Assembly: GCF_016793485.1 (NCBI RefSeq)
Contig: NZ_JAEULZ010000052.1
Location: forward strand, 1-64,000
Source of the DNA: Mesorhizobium sp.
Lineage (GTDB): Bacteria > Pseudomonadota > Alphaproteobacteria > Rhizobiales > Rhizobiaceae
Direction: 5' to 3'
DNA length: 64,000 bases
The translations under genes and the position numbers were made by a program. The notes beneath the pieces were generated by a model. That model was not told where the DNA came from. It did no database searches and worked only from the letters and a program-made list of their open reading frames with translations. Shown here piece after piece: positions 54,589 to 62,792 of the stretch; the stretch's first letter is position 1; each line of letters starts with the position of its first letter.

Positions 54589-55752
54589 TCAGTCCACCCG
54601 CCAGCGTTCCACCAGCTCTTCGTTAAGCTCAATCCCCAGGCCAGGCCCGGTCGGCAACTCCATGAAGCCATCGACCACCGCCGGTTCCGGCGACACCAGC
54701 TCGCGGCGCAGCGGGCTGTCGAACACCTTGGGCGACACGTACTCGAAGACAGGCGCGGCCGGGCACGCAGCCTGGAAATGCCGGCCAACGGCCGACGTTA
54801 TGCCGGTCTTCCAGCCATGCGGCACCACTTCGGCGCCGGCGAGTTCGCACATGTCGGCGATTCGGCGAATCTCCGTCAGCCCGCCGCCCCGGCCGATGTT
54901 GGGCTGCACCACGCCGACCTTGCCGACGGTCAGCCATTCGCGCACCTCGAATCGCGTCGCCGCAGCTTCGGCGCCGCCGATTCGGATCGAGCTTTTCTCC
55001 GCCAGTCGCGCATGGCCCGAGAGGTCGTCATGCTGGAGGGTCGCCTCGGCAAAGAAAATATTGGCATCGCCGACACGCTCAAGGACGAAAAGCGCGTCGT
55101 GCCAGTTGTGCCATCGGTAGCCGAAGTCCACGGCCATGGTGATCTCCGGCCCGAGCATCCTGCGGCCCTCGTGGATCAGGCCCACAAGTTCGTTATCCGT
55201 GACGAGGTCGTAGAACAGCACCTCCATCTTCACGGCACGGAATCCGGCTTCCAGCGCCGCATCGAACTGGCGGCCGATCTCGCGCATCAACTCGGCTATG
55301 CTGCGGCCATGCGCAAGGCCCGGGAAGATCGTGCAGTATGGTCTAAGCCTTTCGCGCCGCGCGCCGCCCATCAGCTTATAGGCGGGGACGCCAAGCTGCT
55401 TGCCGGCGAGATCGTGTAGCGCGATGTCGATCGCCGAAAGCGCATGGATGCCAAGCCCCCGCCGGCCCGGCCAGAAAGTGCCGTCATAGAGCTTCTGCCA
55501 GATCGCGGCGATTTCCAGCGGGTCTTCGCCGACAAGGATCTCGGAGGCGTTGCGGCTCCACAGATGCGCCGTCGGCATCTCTATGAAGCTTTTGACCGCC
55601 GAGGGAGGCGCGTCCGCCTCGCCGAAGCCGTAGCGTCCGTCCTCGTCGAAAACCTTGACGATGATCGTGTCGGCAGTGCCGTCGAGATCGGTCGCGGAAC
55701 TCGCCGGCGAGACGACCGGAATGGCTTCGATGCGGTCGATCCTGCTGGTCAT
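54589..55752 (-). CDS. enolase-superfamily (mandelate racemase/muconate lactonising) enzyme 4
   Basis: 387 aa. AVKMEV (first Lys of KxK, then Glu), MAVDFGYRW and FFAEATLQ as metal ligands, IGGAEA as third ligand, VVPHGWKTG as the dyad His. The dyad Asp position reads QPNIGRGGG, an Asn, unlike the other three copies here. That could alter proton transfer and the reaction. GAGGGG precedes the ATG. It is 7 bases after the SDR gene, so the two work together, probably in oxidation and dehydration of a sugar acid. Confidence 0.88.
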   Translation of the reverse strand: MTSRIDRIEAIPVVSPASSATDLDGTADTIIVKVFDEDGRYGFGEADAPPSAVKSFIEMPTAHLWSRNASEILVGEDPLEIAAIWQKLYDGTFWPGRRGLGIHALSAIDIALHDLAGKQLGVPAYKLMGGARRERLRPYCTIFPGLAHGRSIAELMREIGRQFDAALEAGFRAVKMEVLFYDLVTDNELVGLIHEGRRMLGPEITMAVDFGYRWHNWHDALFVLERVGDANIFFAEATLQHDDLSGHARLAEKSSIRIGGAEAAATRFEVREWLTVGKVGVVQPNIGRGGGLTEIRRIADMCELAGAEVVPHGWKTGITSAVGRHFQAACPAAPVFEYVSPKVFDSPLRRELVSPEPAVVDGFMELPTGPGLGIELNEELVERWRVD

Positions 55753-55759
55753 CGTCCCC

Positions 55760-56515
55760 TCAATAGACGGCGCGGCCGCCGGTCAGGTCGAAGGTGAAGC
55801 CGGTGGTGAAGCTGCAGGCCGGCGAGACGATCCAGGAAATCATCTCCGCCGCTTCCTCCAACTCGCCGCAACGCTTCATCGGGATTTTGTCGGTCATGTA
55901 CTTCACCTGCGCGTCCGGCAGCGCCGCCACCATCGGTGTGCGGATCACCGCCGGCGCCAGCGCATTGATGGTGATCCCGGTCTCGGCGTAGTCCTTGCCC
56001 ATCGACTTGACGAGGCCGATCACGCCCGCCTTCGTCGCCGAATAGGCGGTCATTCCGGCATTGCCCTCCTTGCCGGCGATCGAGGCGATGTGGAGTATGC
56101 GGCCGTAGCCCTTGTCCAGCATATGCGGCAGCACGGCCTTCGACACGAGGAACGACCCCAGAAGATTGATGCGGTACACCAAGTCGAAATCGTCGGGATC
56201 GACCTCATGTGCCTTGAGGTTGGTTTTGCCGGTAGCGCCGGCGCAGTTGACGACCGCGTGGAGTTGGCCGGCGTCGCCGATCACCTTCGCCCATACGGCA
56301 TCCTGCGCGGCCCTGTCGGTGATCTCGATCGCGTGGCCAGTCGCCTTGCCGCCCGAGGCTGATATCTGCGCTGCCGCCTCCGCCGCTCCCTTGCCGTCCC
56401 GGTCGAGGCAGATCACGGTAGCACCGCGTGATGCCATGAGCCCCGCCGTGGTTTTTCCTATGCCGCTCGCCGCCCCCACGATTGCGATGGCGTAGGGATT
56501 GGGAAAGCTGGTCAT
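55760..56515 (-). CDS. SDR-family dehydrogenase
   Basis: 251 aa classical SDR: GAASGIGKTT cofactor loop, NCAGA, Ser in ILHIASIAG and YSATK (YxxxK), and a C-terminal FDLTGGRAVY end in place of the common VDGG. It shares an operon with enzyme 4 and a divergent operator region with the Gfo/Idh gene. Confidence 0.9.
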   Translation of the reverse strand: MTSFPNPYAIAIVGAASGIGKTTAGLMASRGATVICLDRDGKGAAEAAAQISASGGKATGHAIEITDRAAQDAVWAKVIGDAGQLHAVVNCAGATGKTNLKAHEVDPDDFDLVYRINLLGSFLVSKAVLPHMLDKGYGRILHIASIAGKEGNAGMTAYSATKAGVIGLVKSMGKDYAETGITINALAPAVIRTPMVAALPDAQVKYMTDKIPMKRCGELEEAAEMISWIVSPACSFTTGFTFDLTGGRAVY

Positions 56516-56595
56516 GCGGAACTCCTGCGCTGCTGGCCGGCGAAACCCTCCGTCGCCGGATATGTTGGGAAGACCATAGGGTATTCCGGCAATCT

Positions 56596-56621
56596 AGACA
56601 ATTGTCCGCATTTGCGGACAG
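56596..56621. promoter_or_regulatory. 18-base perfect palindrome TGTCCGCATTTGCGGACA, candidate IclR operator
   Basis: At 56603-56620, arms TGTCCGC / GCGGACA are perfect around ATTT. The wider region also contains GACAATTGTC. It lies in the 199-base divergent spacer between the SDR and Gfo/Idh genes and shares GAC.ATTGTCCG with the site at 51063-51074. Confidence 0.6.
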
Positions 56622-56714
56622 ACGTCAACCTATTGAGCCGGGCTCAACAACGCGAATGCGTTCTGCTATCACACCGTCCAGCGAGCCTGGGAACCGGGCC
56701 GTAAGGGAGGAAAG

Positions 56715-57755
56715 ATGAGCGGTAAGGTCATAAGGGTCGGCCTGGTCGGCTGCGGATTCTATGCACAGAACCATCTCAACGCGTGGCGAGACCTGAGGCC
56801 GGACGGGGCGCTCCTGTCGGCCGTCTGCGACGTGGATCCGGCCAAGGCGAAGGCGGCCGGCGAATCCTTCGGCGTGCCGTGGTTCACCGACGTTGCGGCG
56901 ATGCTCGACGCCGTGCCGCTGGATGCCGTCGACATCGTCACACGGCAGGATACGCATCGCGCGATTGCCGAGACCACCATCGCGCGCGGCATCGCCACCA
57001 TCGTGCAAAAACCGTTTGCGCCGACATGGGAGGACGCAACGGCCATCGTCGATGCGGCCAGGAAGGCCGGCGTCTGGCTCGCCGTGCACGAGAACTTCCG
57101 CTACCAGGCGCCGCTGCGCGCCGTGCGCGCGGTGATCGACAGTGGGGCTATCGGAGAGCCCAACTGGGCGCGCGTTGCCTTCCGGACTGGATACGACGTG
57201 TATGCCACCCAACCCTATTTCTACGATGAGACGCGTTTCGCCATCGCCGATGTCGGCGTTCATGTGCTCGACGTTTCCCGCTTCTTGCTCGGCGATGTCG
57301 AGCGCATCTCCTGCGAGACGCAGCAGCGCAATCCCAAGGTCAAGGGCGAGGACACTGCCACCATGCTGCTGAAGCATCGGAGCGGCGCGGTCAGCATCGT
57401 GGAATGCACCTATGAGGCGCGCCGCGCCGACGACCCGTTCCCCGAGACGATGATGGAGATCGAAGGCTCGCGTGGCTCGATCATCGTCACAGCGAAGACG
57501 CAGATGAAGGTAACCAGCGACGGGCAGGCGACGACAAGCGACATCGGCTCTCCATTGCTGTCGTGGACCTCGCACCCATGGCATGTCAGCCAGGAAGGCG
57601 CGATGGGGGCCTGTCGCCATTTCCTCGACTGCCTGCAGCGCGGCGTACCGGCCGAGACGAGCGGCGAGGACAACCTCAAGACCTATGCGCTTGTCGACGC
57701 GGCCTATATGGCGGCGGCGGAACACCGCGCCGTCGCACCCCTGCGCTGGAAATAG
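56715..57755 (+). CDS. Gfo/Idh/MocA-family dehydrogenase
   Basis: 346 aa. NAD(P)-binding start VGLVGCGFYAQNHL, IVQKPFAPT (EKP-type motif with Gln in place of Glu), and the DVGVHVLDV block with the catalytic His region. AAGGGAGGAAAG precedes the ATG. It probably oxidises a sugar or inositol compound of the same pathway. The next gene (inositol-monophosphatase-like) is convergent and begins 1 base after its stop. Confidence 0.88.
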   Translation: MSGKVIRVGLVGCGFYAQNHLNAWRDLRPDGALLSAVCDVDPAKAKAAGESFGVPWFTDVAAMLDAVPLDAVDIVTRQDTHRAIAETTIARGIATIVQKPFAPTWEDATAIVDAARKAGVWLAVHENFRYQAPLRAVRAVIDSGAIGEPNWARVAFRTGYDVYATQPYFYDETRFAIADVGVHVLDVSRFLLGDVERISCETQQRNPKVKGEDTATMLLKHRSGAVSIVECTYEARRADDPFPETMMEIEGSRGSIIVTAKTQMKVTSDGQATTSDIGSPLLSWTSHPWHVSQEGAMGACRHFLDCLQRGVPAETSGEDNLKTYALVDAAYMAAAEHRAVAPLRWK

Positions 57756-57756
57756 C

Positions 57757-58566
57757 TCAGGACGCCGGTTTTTCGGGCAGTCCGAACGTCTTTGCGCACA
57801 ACGCATAGATGTCGTCATAGACATCCGCGCCGCCGGCTACGATCACTGTGCCTTCTTTCAGCACCGTCTTCGGGTCTGGCGTGACGATGCGCCCGCCTGC
57901 TTCCTCGATCAGCAGCAGGCCGGCGATGCAGTCCCACGCGTTCATGTTGTTCTCGATGTAGCCGATCAGCCTGCCCGCCGCGACATACGCCAGGCAAAGC
58001 GCGCCTGACGCGTTGCGATAGAACACACCGCCCTTTTTCAGGAGGTCAGCGATCAGCAGTGGGACCGCACTCGTCTCGCGACGGCTGGAAAACCCTATGC
58101 CCAGCGACCCATCACCGAGGCTCTTCGATTTCGTCGTGCGGATCGGCTTGCCGTTCAGCCAGGCACCGCCGCCCTTTTCGCCATAGAAGGTCTCGCCGGT
58201 CGAGGGTTCGTGGATGGCGGCGGTGACCGTCACGCCCTCCTTGGCGCAGGCGATCGCCACGCACCATGCCGGAATCCCGCGCACGAAATTCGCGGTTCCG
58301 TCGATCGGGTCGATCACCCAGTCGTAACCGGTCGTGCCTGTCTTCGGCGCATGCTCTTCGCCGACGATGCCGTCATCGGGATAGGCCTTCGCGAGTTCGC
58401 GGCGCACGAAGAGCTCGACCTCGCGGTCGGCTTCCGACACGAGGTCCTGATGGCCCTTGGCCTCGATAGTGAGGGAATCAAGCCTACGGAAAAACTCCAT
58501 TCCGAGCTTGCCTGCCCGTTCGGAGAGATCGCGCGCGAAGATCAGGCGTTCGCTGTGGCTGTTCAT
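57757..58566 (-). CDS. inositol-monophosphatase-family phosphatase
   Basis: 269 aa. Metal sites of the family: VGEEH (Glu), DPIDGTANFVRG (Asp-x-x-Asp-Gly-Thr) and AWDCIAG. It removes phosphate from inositol, sugar or nucleotide phosphates. The start is uncertain: ATG at 58566 lacks a clear ribosome site, and an in-frame GTG at 58608 has GAAGG upstream and would add 14 residues. Role in the catabolic region is plausible but unproven. Confidence 0.88.
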   Translation of the reverse strand: MNSHSERLIFARDLSERAGKLGMEFFRRLDSLTIEAKGHQDLVSEADREVELFVRRELAKAYPDDGIVGEEHAPKTGTTGYDWVIDPIDGTANFVRGIPAWCVAIACAKEGVTVTAAIHEPSTGETFYGEKGGGAWLNGKPIRTTKSKSLGDGSLGIGFSSRRETSAVPLLIADLLKKGGVFYRNASGALCLAYVAAGRLIGYIENNMNAWDCIAGLLLIEEAGGRIVTPDPKTVLKEGTVIVAGGADVYDDIYALCAKTFGLPEKPAS

Positions 58567-58706
58567 GATGTCGGCCGCCGTGCTGGAGAGGTTCGCGCGA
58601 GCGGACACCCGCGCGTCGCCTTCATAGGCAATGGCCGCGATTTAGGAAAGGGCGCAAAGGACCGGCCGGATAGCCAGCCAATCCGACCCAACCTCGCAAT
58701 CCGGTT

Positions 58707-58916
58707 TCAGAACAGGCTGCTGTCGTGCGGGCCGGACTTCTTGGCCGCCAGGTACATCAGGCTGTAGCTTGCGACCTTGCGGTCCCAACCAGCCTTCACG
58801 GCCAGATCGACCATCGCGTCGAGATGGGGCTTCAGGGCCTCGCGGCACTCCACCTCGTATTTCGAATGTTTGAGAGCATTCTTGGGCTTGTCTACGACTG
58901 GTTCTTTGATGAGCAT
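58707..58916 (-). CDS. small protein of unknown function
   Basis: 69 aa from the ATG at 58916 (MLIKEPVVDKPKNALKHSKYEVECREALKP is its start, given in part), rich in Lys and helical in character, no signal or membrane segment, ends SGPHDSSLF. An in-frame start at 58979 would add 21 residues; neither has a strong ribosome site. Not recognised; codon use looks like its neighbours. Confidence 0.5.
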   Translation of the reverse strand: MLIKEPVVDKPKNALKHSKYEVECREALKPHLDAMVDLAVKAGWDRKVASYSLMYLAAKKSGPHDSSLF

Positions 58917-59050
58917 GGGATGCACTGCGACTGAGTGAACAATGCGCTTACCTAACGGCGGCAGCTTCGCGGCGGTCAAGCGCGGCGAGCCAACTTGCCC
59001 GAACTCTCCACATCAAAGTTTCGAGGAGGGTGATTTATCTGCAACGCCTC

Positions 59051-59782
59051 TCAACTGACCGAGAGTTCGACCAGGTCGGCGGCGAAGCGTGTTTCGGAAA
59101 ACTGGATCGGCCGCTCATCGGGATCGACATTGGTATAGACGGTGGCGATCACGATCGCGCCCGGTGAAAGGCGGAGATCGGCGAGGTCGGCGTCGCTTGC
59201 GTGACGCGCGGAGATCAGCGTCGAGCGGCGGAAATAATCCACGACATCGAACGATTTCAGCGCCGTGGTGACCGAACCGCTCTGAGCATAGAGCTTTTCG
59301 ATTCCCGGAAAGCGCTCGCCGGGAAAAAAGCTCGTCGCCCGCGAGATCGGCCTGCCGTCCGCCTCGGACAGGGTTTCCAGCCGCACGACCTTGTCACCCT
59401 CGGTCAGGCCGAGGGCGACTATGGTGCGCTGGTCCGCCGGTTCGATCGCATGGGCGAGCAGGATGCCGCGCCTGTCCTTGGCCTGGCCCTGCAGGCCTTC
59501 CGAAAACCGTGTGCGGGCGCCGATCGGATAGGCCAGCCTCTGCTTGCGCTCGATGAACGTGCCCCGGCCCTGCTCGGCACGCAGGACACCTTCCTGCACA
59601 AGCGCGGAGATCGCGCCGCGCACGGTGTGCCTGTTCACGCCGAATCGTTCCGCCAGCGTCATTTCCGGCGGCAGCTTCTCGTCGAATTCTCCCGATCCGA
59701 TCGCCTGCCTGATCTGGTCGGCGATCTGCCGCCACAGCGAAATCCCACTCCGCCTTTCGACCCTGCCGGCCACTCCCGCCAT
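59051..59782 (-). CDS. phnF: phosphonate-utilisation regulator PhnF (GntR/HutC family)
   Basis: 243 aa. GntR winged helix at residues 13-80 (SLWRQIADQIRQAIGSGEF, LPPEMTLAERFGVNRHTVRGAISALVQEGVL), then the UTRA effector domain of the HutC subfamily (about 95-235). It is divergent from phnG, with a perfect inverted repeat between them. In related systems PhnF represses phn genes until a ligand releases it. Confidence 0.92.
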   Translation of the reverse strand: MAGVAGRVERRSGISLWRQIADQIRQAIGSGEFDEKLPPEMTLAERFGVNRHTVRGAISALVQEGVLRAEQGRGTFIERKQRLAYPIGARTRFSEGLQGQAKDRRGILLAHAIEPADQRTIVALGLTEGDKVVRLETLSEADGRPISRATSFFPGERFPGIEKLYAQSGSVTTALKSFDVVDYFRRSTLISARHASDADLADLRLSPGAIVIATVYTNVDPDERPIQFSETRFAADLVELSVS

Positions 59783-59795
59783 CTTTTTCAGCTTC

Positions 59796-59813
59796 CTGTC
59801 ATGCGGCCGTCAT
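59796..59813 (+). promoter_or_regulatory. PHO box in the phnF-phnG spacer
   Basis: CTGTCAT-GCGG-CCGTCAT: two 7-base direct repeats with a 4-base spacer and one mismatch to the rhizobial PhoB consensus CTGTCAT-N4-CTGTCAT. It fits induction of phn genes under phosphate shortage. Confidence 0.65.
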
Positions 59814-59848
59814 CGACACGCGATAGCAATTGTGTATAATTTGTATGA

Positions 59849-59868
59849 TTGTCTATATCAATAGACAA
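59849..59868. promoter_or_regulatory. candidate PhnF operator, perfect inverted repeat
   Basis: TTGTCTATATCAATAGACAA: arms TTGTCTA / TAGACAA are perfect, 6-base centre. TAGAC-type half-sites are usual for HutC-family GntR regulators. It lies 22 bases before the phnG start, so binding would block transcription or its start. Confidence 0.7.
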
Positions 59869-59890
59869 ATATGAATCCGCGTGGTGAAAG

Positions 59891-60355
59891 ATGGAAAGAC
59901 GAAGGGAACGCGAGGAAAACCAGGCGCGCAAGGCGGCGATGGCAGCCTTTGCCGCTGCGTCGGGCGATGAACTGCGTAAGCTGGCCAAGGCCTCGGGACT
60001 GGCCTTGGACGCGACGCCACTACGCGGACCGGAGACCGGCCTCGTCACCGTGCGCGGCCGCATCGGCGGCGGTGGCGCCCCCTTCAACACCGGCGAGGCG
60101 ACCGTGACCCGCGCCACCGTCCAGCTCCCATCGGGCCAGGTCGGCCACGCCTATTCGCTCGGCCGCGATCGCGAGAAAGTTCGGCTCGCCGCAACCCTCG
60201 ACGCCGTCTGGTGCACGCCGGAAACGCGCGCCGCCGTCGAACAGAAGATCGTCGCGCCGCTGGTCAGGATGCAGGCGGAGCGCGATGCGAAGCGGCACGC
60301 TGAAACGGCCGCGACGAAAGTGGACTTCTTCACGATGGTGCGGGGCGAGGACTGA
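59891..60355 (+). CDS. phnG: C-P lyase core subunit PhnG
   Basis: 154 aa. PhnG pattern with LVTVRGRIGGGGAPFNTGEATVTRATVQL and a GHAYSLGRDREKVRLAATLDA block. PhnG, H, I and J form the core complex that moves phosphonates onto ribose and splits the C-P bond. First gene of the plus-strand phn unit, 2 bases before phnH. Confidence 0.95.
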   Translation: MERRREREENQARKAAMAAFAAASGDELRKLAKASGLALDATPLRGPETGLVTVRGRIGGGGAPFNTGEATVTRATVQLPSGQVGHAYSLGRDREKVRLAATLDAVWCTPETRAAVEQKIVAPLVRMQAERDAKRHAETAATKVDFFTMVRGED

Positions 60356-60357
60356 CC

Positions 60358-60963
60358 ATGCTTTCCGAACAGATCGTCGGCGGCTTCGCCAATCCGGTTT
60401 TCGACGCGCAGGCAACCTTTCGCGCCGTCATGGACGCCATGGCGCGGCCGGGCACGATCCAGCCCGCGAAGGCTGAAACCCATCCCCCCCAACCGCTGTC
60501 GCCAGTCGCGGCGGCAATCGCGCTGTCTCTCTGCGATCACGACACGCCGCTTTGGCTCGATCAAACGCTGCGGCAGGCGCCAGCGGTCGCGAAGTGGCTC
60601 GGCTTCCATTCAGGCGCGCCGCTGGTCGAGAACCCGACCGACGCGCATTTCGCCCTTGTCGCTGACCCCGCCAATCTCATCGCTTTGGAGAATTTCGCGC
60701 AGGGGACTCAGGAATACCCGGATCGCTCGACCACGCTGATCCTGCAGGTCGCGAGCCTGTCCACCGGCGACAATCTGCTTCTCCAGGGACCGGGCATAGA
60801 GCGGACGGGGCTGATCGCTCCCTCCCCGCTCCCCCGCCATTTCGTCGAGCAGTGGAAGCAGAACCGCGCCCGTTTCCCGCGCGGCGTCGACCTCATCCTC
60901 GCCGCGCCCGACGGCATCGCCTGCCTGCCGCGCACGACGCGCATCCGCGTGATGGAGGTCTGA
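60358..60963 (+). CDS. phnH: C-P lyase core subunit PhnH
   Basis: 201 aa. It starts with a PhnH-typical FANPVFDAQATFRAVMDAMARPG, followed by TTLILQVASL and a C-terminal PRGVDLILAAPDGIACLPRTTR. It forms the outer part of the PhnGHIJ core complex. 2 bases separate its stop from the phnI ATG. Confidence 0.95.
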   Translation: MLSEQIVGGFANPVFDAQATFRAVMDAMARPGTIQPAKAETHPPQPLSPVAAAIALSLCDHDTPLWLDQTLRQAPAVAKWLGFHSGAPLVENPTDAHFALVADPANLIALENFAQGTQEYPDRSTTLILQVASLSTGDNLLLQGPGIERTGLIAPSPLPRHFVEQWKQNRARFPRGVDLILAAPDGIACLPRTTRIRVMEV

Positions 60964-60965
60964 CA

Positions 60966-62069
60966 ATGTACGTTGCCGTAAAAGGCGGCGAGGCCGCCAT
61001 CCGAAACGCGCACAAGCTGCTCGCCGACCGCAGGCGCGGCGACCGCAGCGTGCCGGCTCTGAGGCTCGACCAGATCGTGGAACAGCTCGGTCTAGGCGTC
61101 GACCGCGTCATGAGCGAAGGCTCGCTCTACGACCGCGAGCTTGCCGCGCTTGCCATCGTGCAGGCGCGCGGCGACCTGATCGAGGCGATCTTCCTCGTGC
61201 GCGCCTATCGCACCACCCTGCCCCGCTTCGGCTACACGCGTCCCATGGATACGGCCACGATGCAGGCCGAGCGGCGCGTCTCCGCCACCTACAAGGACCT
61301 GCCGGGCGGCCAGATGCTGGGGCCGACCTTCGACTACACGCATCGCCTGCTCGATCCGGAACTGGCGTCGGGCGGGGACGTGGCCGAGCCCGAGCTGCGC
61401 CATGCCGAGCCGGAGGCGATGCCGCGCGTCTCCGACATTCTCGGCGGCGAAGGCCTGATCGAGGAGGACGGCCCGCTGCCTTCAGGCCACGTCACCGGCG
61501 ACATCACCCGCGAACCGATGGAGTTCCCGCTCGACCGCGACAGCCGCCTCCAGGCTCTTTCGCGCGGCGACGAGGGTTTTCTGCTGGCGCTCGCCTATTC
61601 GACACAGCGCGGCTATGCGCGCAGCCACCCGTTCGTCGGCGAAATACGCATCGGCGAGGTCGAGCTGGAACTCGACGTGCCGGAACTGGACTTTCCCGTC
61701 ACGCTCGGCCGCATCCGCGTCACCGAATGCCAGATGGTCAACCAGTTCCACGGCTCGGCGAAAATCCCGCCGCAGTTCACGCGCGGCTACGGCCTCGTCT
61801 TCGGCCAGAGCGAACGCAAGGCGATGGCCATGTCTCTCTGCGACCGTGCGCTGAGGGCACGTGAGCTTGGCGAGGACATCACCGCCGCCGCGCAGGACGA
61901 GGAATTCGTCATCTCGCATTCCGATAATGTCCAGGCGACCGGTTTCGTCGAGCATTTGAAGCTGCCGCACTATGTCGACTTCCAGGCCGAACTCGACCTC
62001 GTGCGCCGCATGCGCGCCGAGCACGACGCGTCTCGGGCAGCTGACGGTCACAAGGAGGCGGCGGAATGA
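60966..62069 (+). CDS. phnI: C-P lyase core subunit PhnI
   Basis: 367 aa. N-terminus MYVAVKGGEAAIRNAHKLL; conserved LPGGQMLGPTFDYTHRLLD and a C-terminal NVQATGFVEHLKLPHYVDFQAELDL block. PhnI displaces adenine from ATP with the phosphonate to give an alpha-D-ribose-1-phosphonate-5-triphosphate. Its stop is 8 bases before the convergent hicB stop, where phnJ would normally follow. Confidence 0.96.
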   Translation: MYVAVKGGEAAIRNAHKLLADRRRGDRSVPALRLDQIVEQLGLGVDRVMSEGSLYDRELAALAIVQARGDLIEAIFLVRAYRTTLPRFGYTRPMDTATMQAERRVSATYKDLPGGQMLGPTFDYTHRLLDPELASGGDVAEPELRHAEPEAMPRVSDILGGEGLIEEDGPLPSGHVTGDITREPMEFPLDRDSRLQALSRGDEGFLLALAYSTQRGYARSHPFVGEIRIGEVELELDVPELDFPVTLGRIRVTECQMVNQFHGSAKIPPQFTRGYGLVFGQSERKAMAMSLCDRALRARELGEDITAAAQDEEFVISHSDNVQATGFVEHLKLPHYVDFQAELDLVRRMRAEHDASRAADGHKEAAE

Positions 62070-62077
62070 ACTCTTCC

Positions 62078-62509
62078 CTAAGCCGCGTCGCGAACCGAGA
62101 CCACGATCTCCTTGCCCAGCGCGGCAAGCGCCGCCTGAAGCAGCGGCAGCTTGGTCGGATGGTCGGGATCGAGGATGCGCCGCGCCTCGCCTTCGGCCTT
62201 GCCGAGTTTGCGGGCGAGTTCGGACTTGGAGAGGCCGCTGGCGTTGAACGCTTCGACGACAGCAAGCTTCAGCGCGGTCGTGGTGTCGACAGGTATCGAA
62301 ACGAGACCCTTTCGTTTCGTCACCGCCTTCGGAAGAGGGAGATCCGAAGCCAGATAGCCACGCAATGCCAGGCCGAGCGCCTCCACGGCGTTAGCGCGCG
62401 ATTCCGCGATGCTTTCGCCACCTGTGATAGCGTCGGGAACATCCGGAAAGGTCACGAGAAAACCTCCGTCCGGGTCGGGCTCGATCTCGGCGGCAAAGAT
62501 GTAGTTCAT
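62078..62509 (-). CDS. hicB: HicB antitoxin
   Basis: 143 aa from the ATG at 62509. The N-terminal HicB domain has an RNase-H-like partial fold (IEPDPDGGFLVTFPDVPDAITGG and SRANAVEALGLAL); the C-terminal half has a DNA-binding helix-turn-helix (LSKSELARKLGKAEGEARRIL). It neutralises HicA and represses its own promoter. It lies on the strand opposite to phn, between phnI and phnJ, 21 bases after hicA. Confidence 0.88.
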   Translation of the reverse strand: MNYIFAAEIEPDPDGGFLVTFPDVPDAITGGESIAESRANAVEALGLALRGYLASDLPLPKAVTKRKGLVSIPVDTTTALKLAVVEAFNASGLSKSELARKLGKAEGEARRILDPDHPTKLPLLQAALAALGKEIVVSVRDAA

Positions 62510-62530
62510 TCCACTCTCCATCGCTGGCGC

Positions 62531-62725
62531 TCACTCGATGCCAAGCTGTTTCCTGATCGTCCGGACCATCAGCGGGGTCAACTCGCCGGACTGAATTGTT
62601 GTCCTGCGATCTCCAAGCCGCACACGAAAATGCGAACCCTTGCCCCGATCGGTGAAGACCTCGAATTGGAGCCCGCGCTCCCGCGCAAGCGCACGCAGCT
62701 CCCGTATCAGCGCCTCCCGCTTCAT
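62531..62725 (-). CDS. hicA: HicA toxin (mRNA interferase)
   Basis: 64 aa from the ATG at 62725, the usual HicA size. It has the dsRNA-binding-like fold with the catalytic His in DRGKGSHFRVRLG and the C-terminal LTPLMVRTIRKQLGI helix. Free HicA cleaves mRNA and stops translation. It precedes hicB on the minus strand and is antisense to the phn unit. An in-frame start at 62758 would cover the operator. Confidence 0.86.
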   Translation of the reverse strand: MKREALIRELRALARERGLQFEVFTDRGKGSHFRVRLGDRRTTIQSGELTPLMVRTIRKQLGIE

Positions 62726-62758
62726 TCCATACGCCCCCCAACGCTTAAAAAATCGCAC

Positions 62759-62774
62759 ATTTTTGTACGAAAAT
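62759..62774. promoter_or_regulatory. candidate HicB operator, near-perfect palindrome
   Basis: ATTTTTGTACGAAAAT: arms ATTTT / AAAAT around GTAC with one unpaired base each side. AT-rich compared with its surroundings, in the 67-base gap between the hicA and phnJ starts. Suits an autoregulatory site for hicAB that could also affect phnJ. Confidence 0.5.
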
Positions 62775-62792
62775 CAAGCAAGGGTCAGCAGC

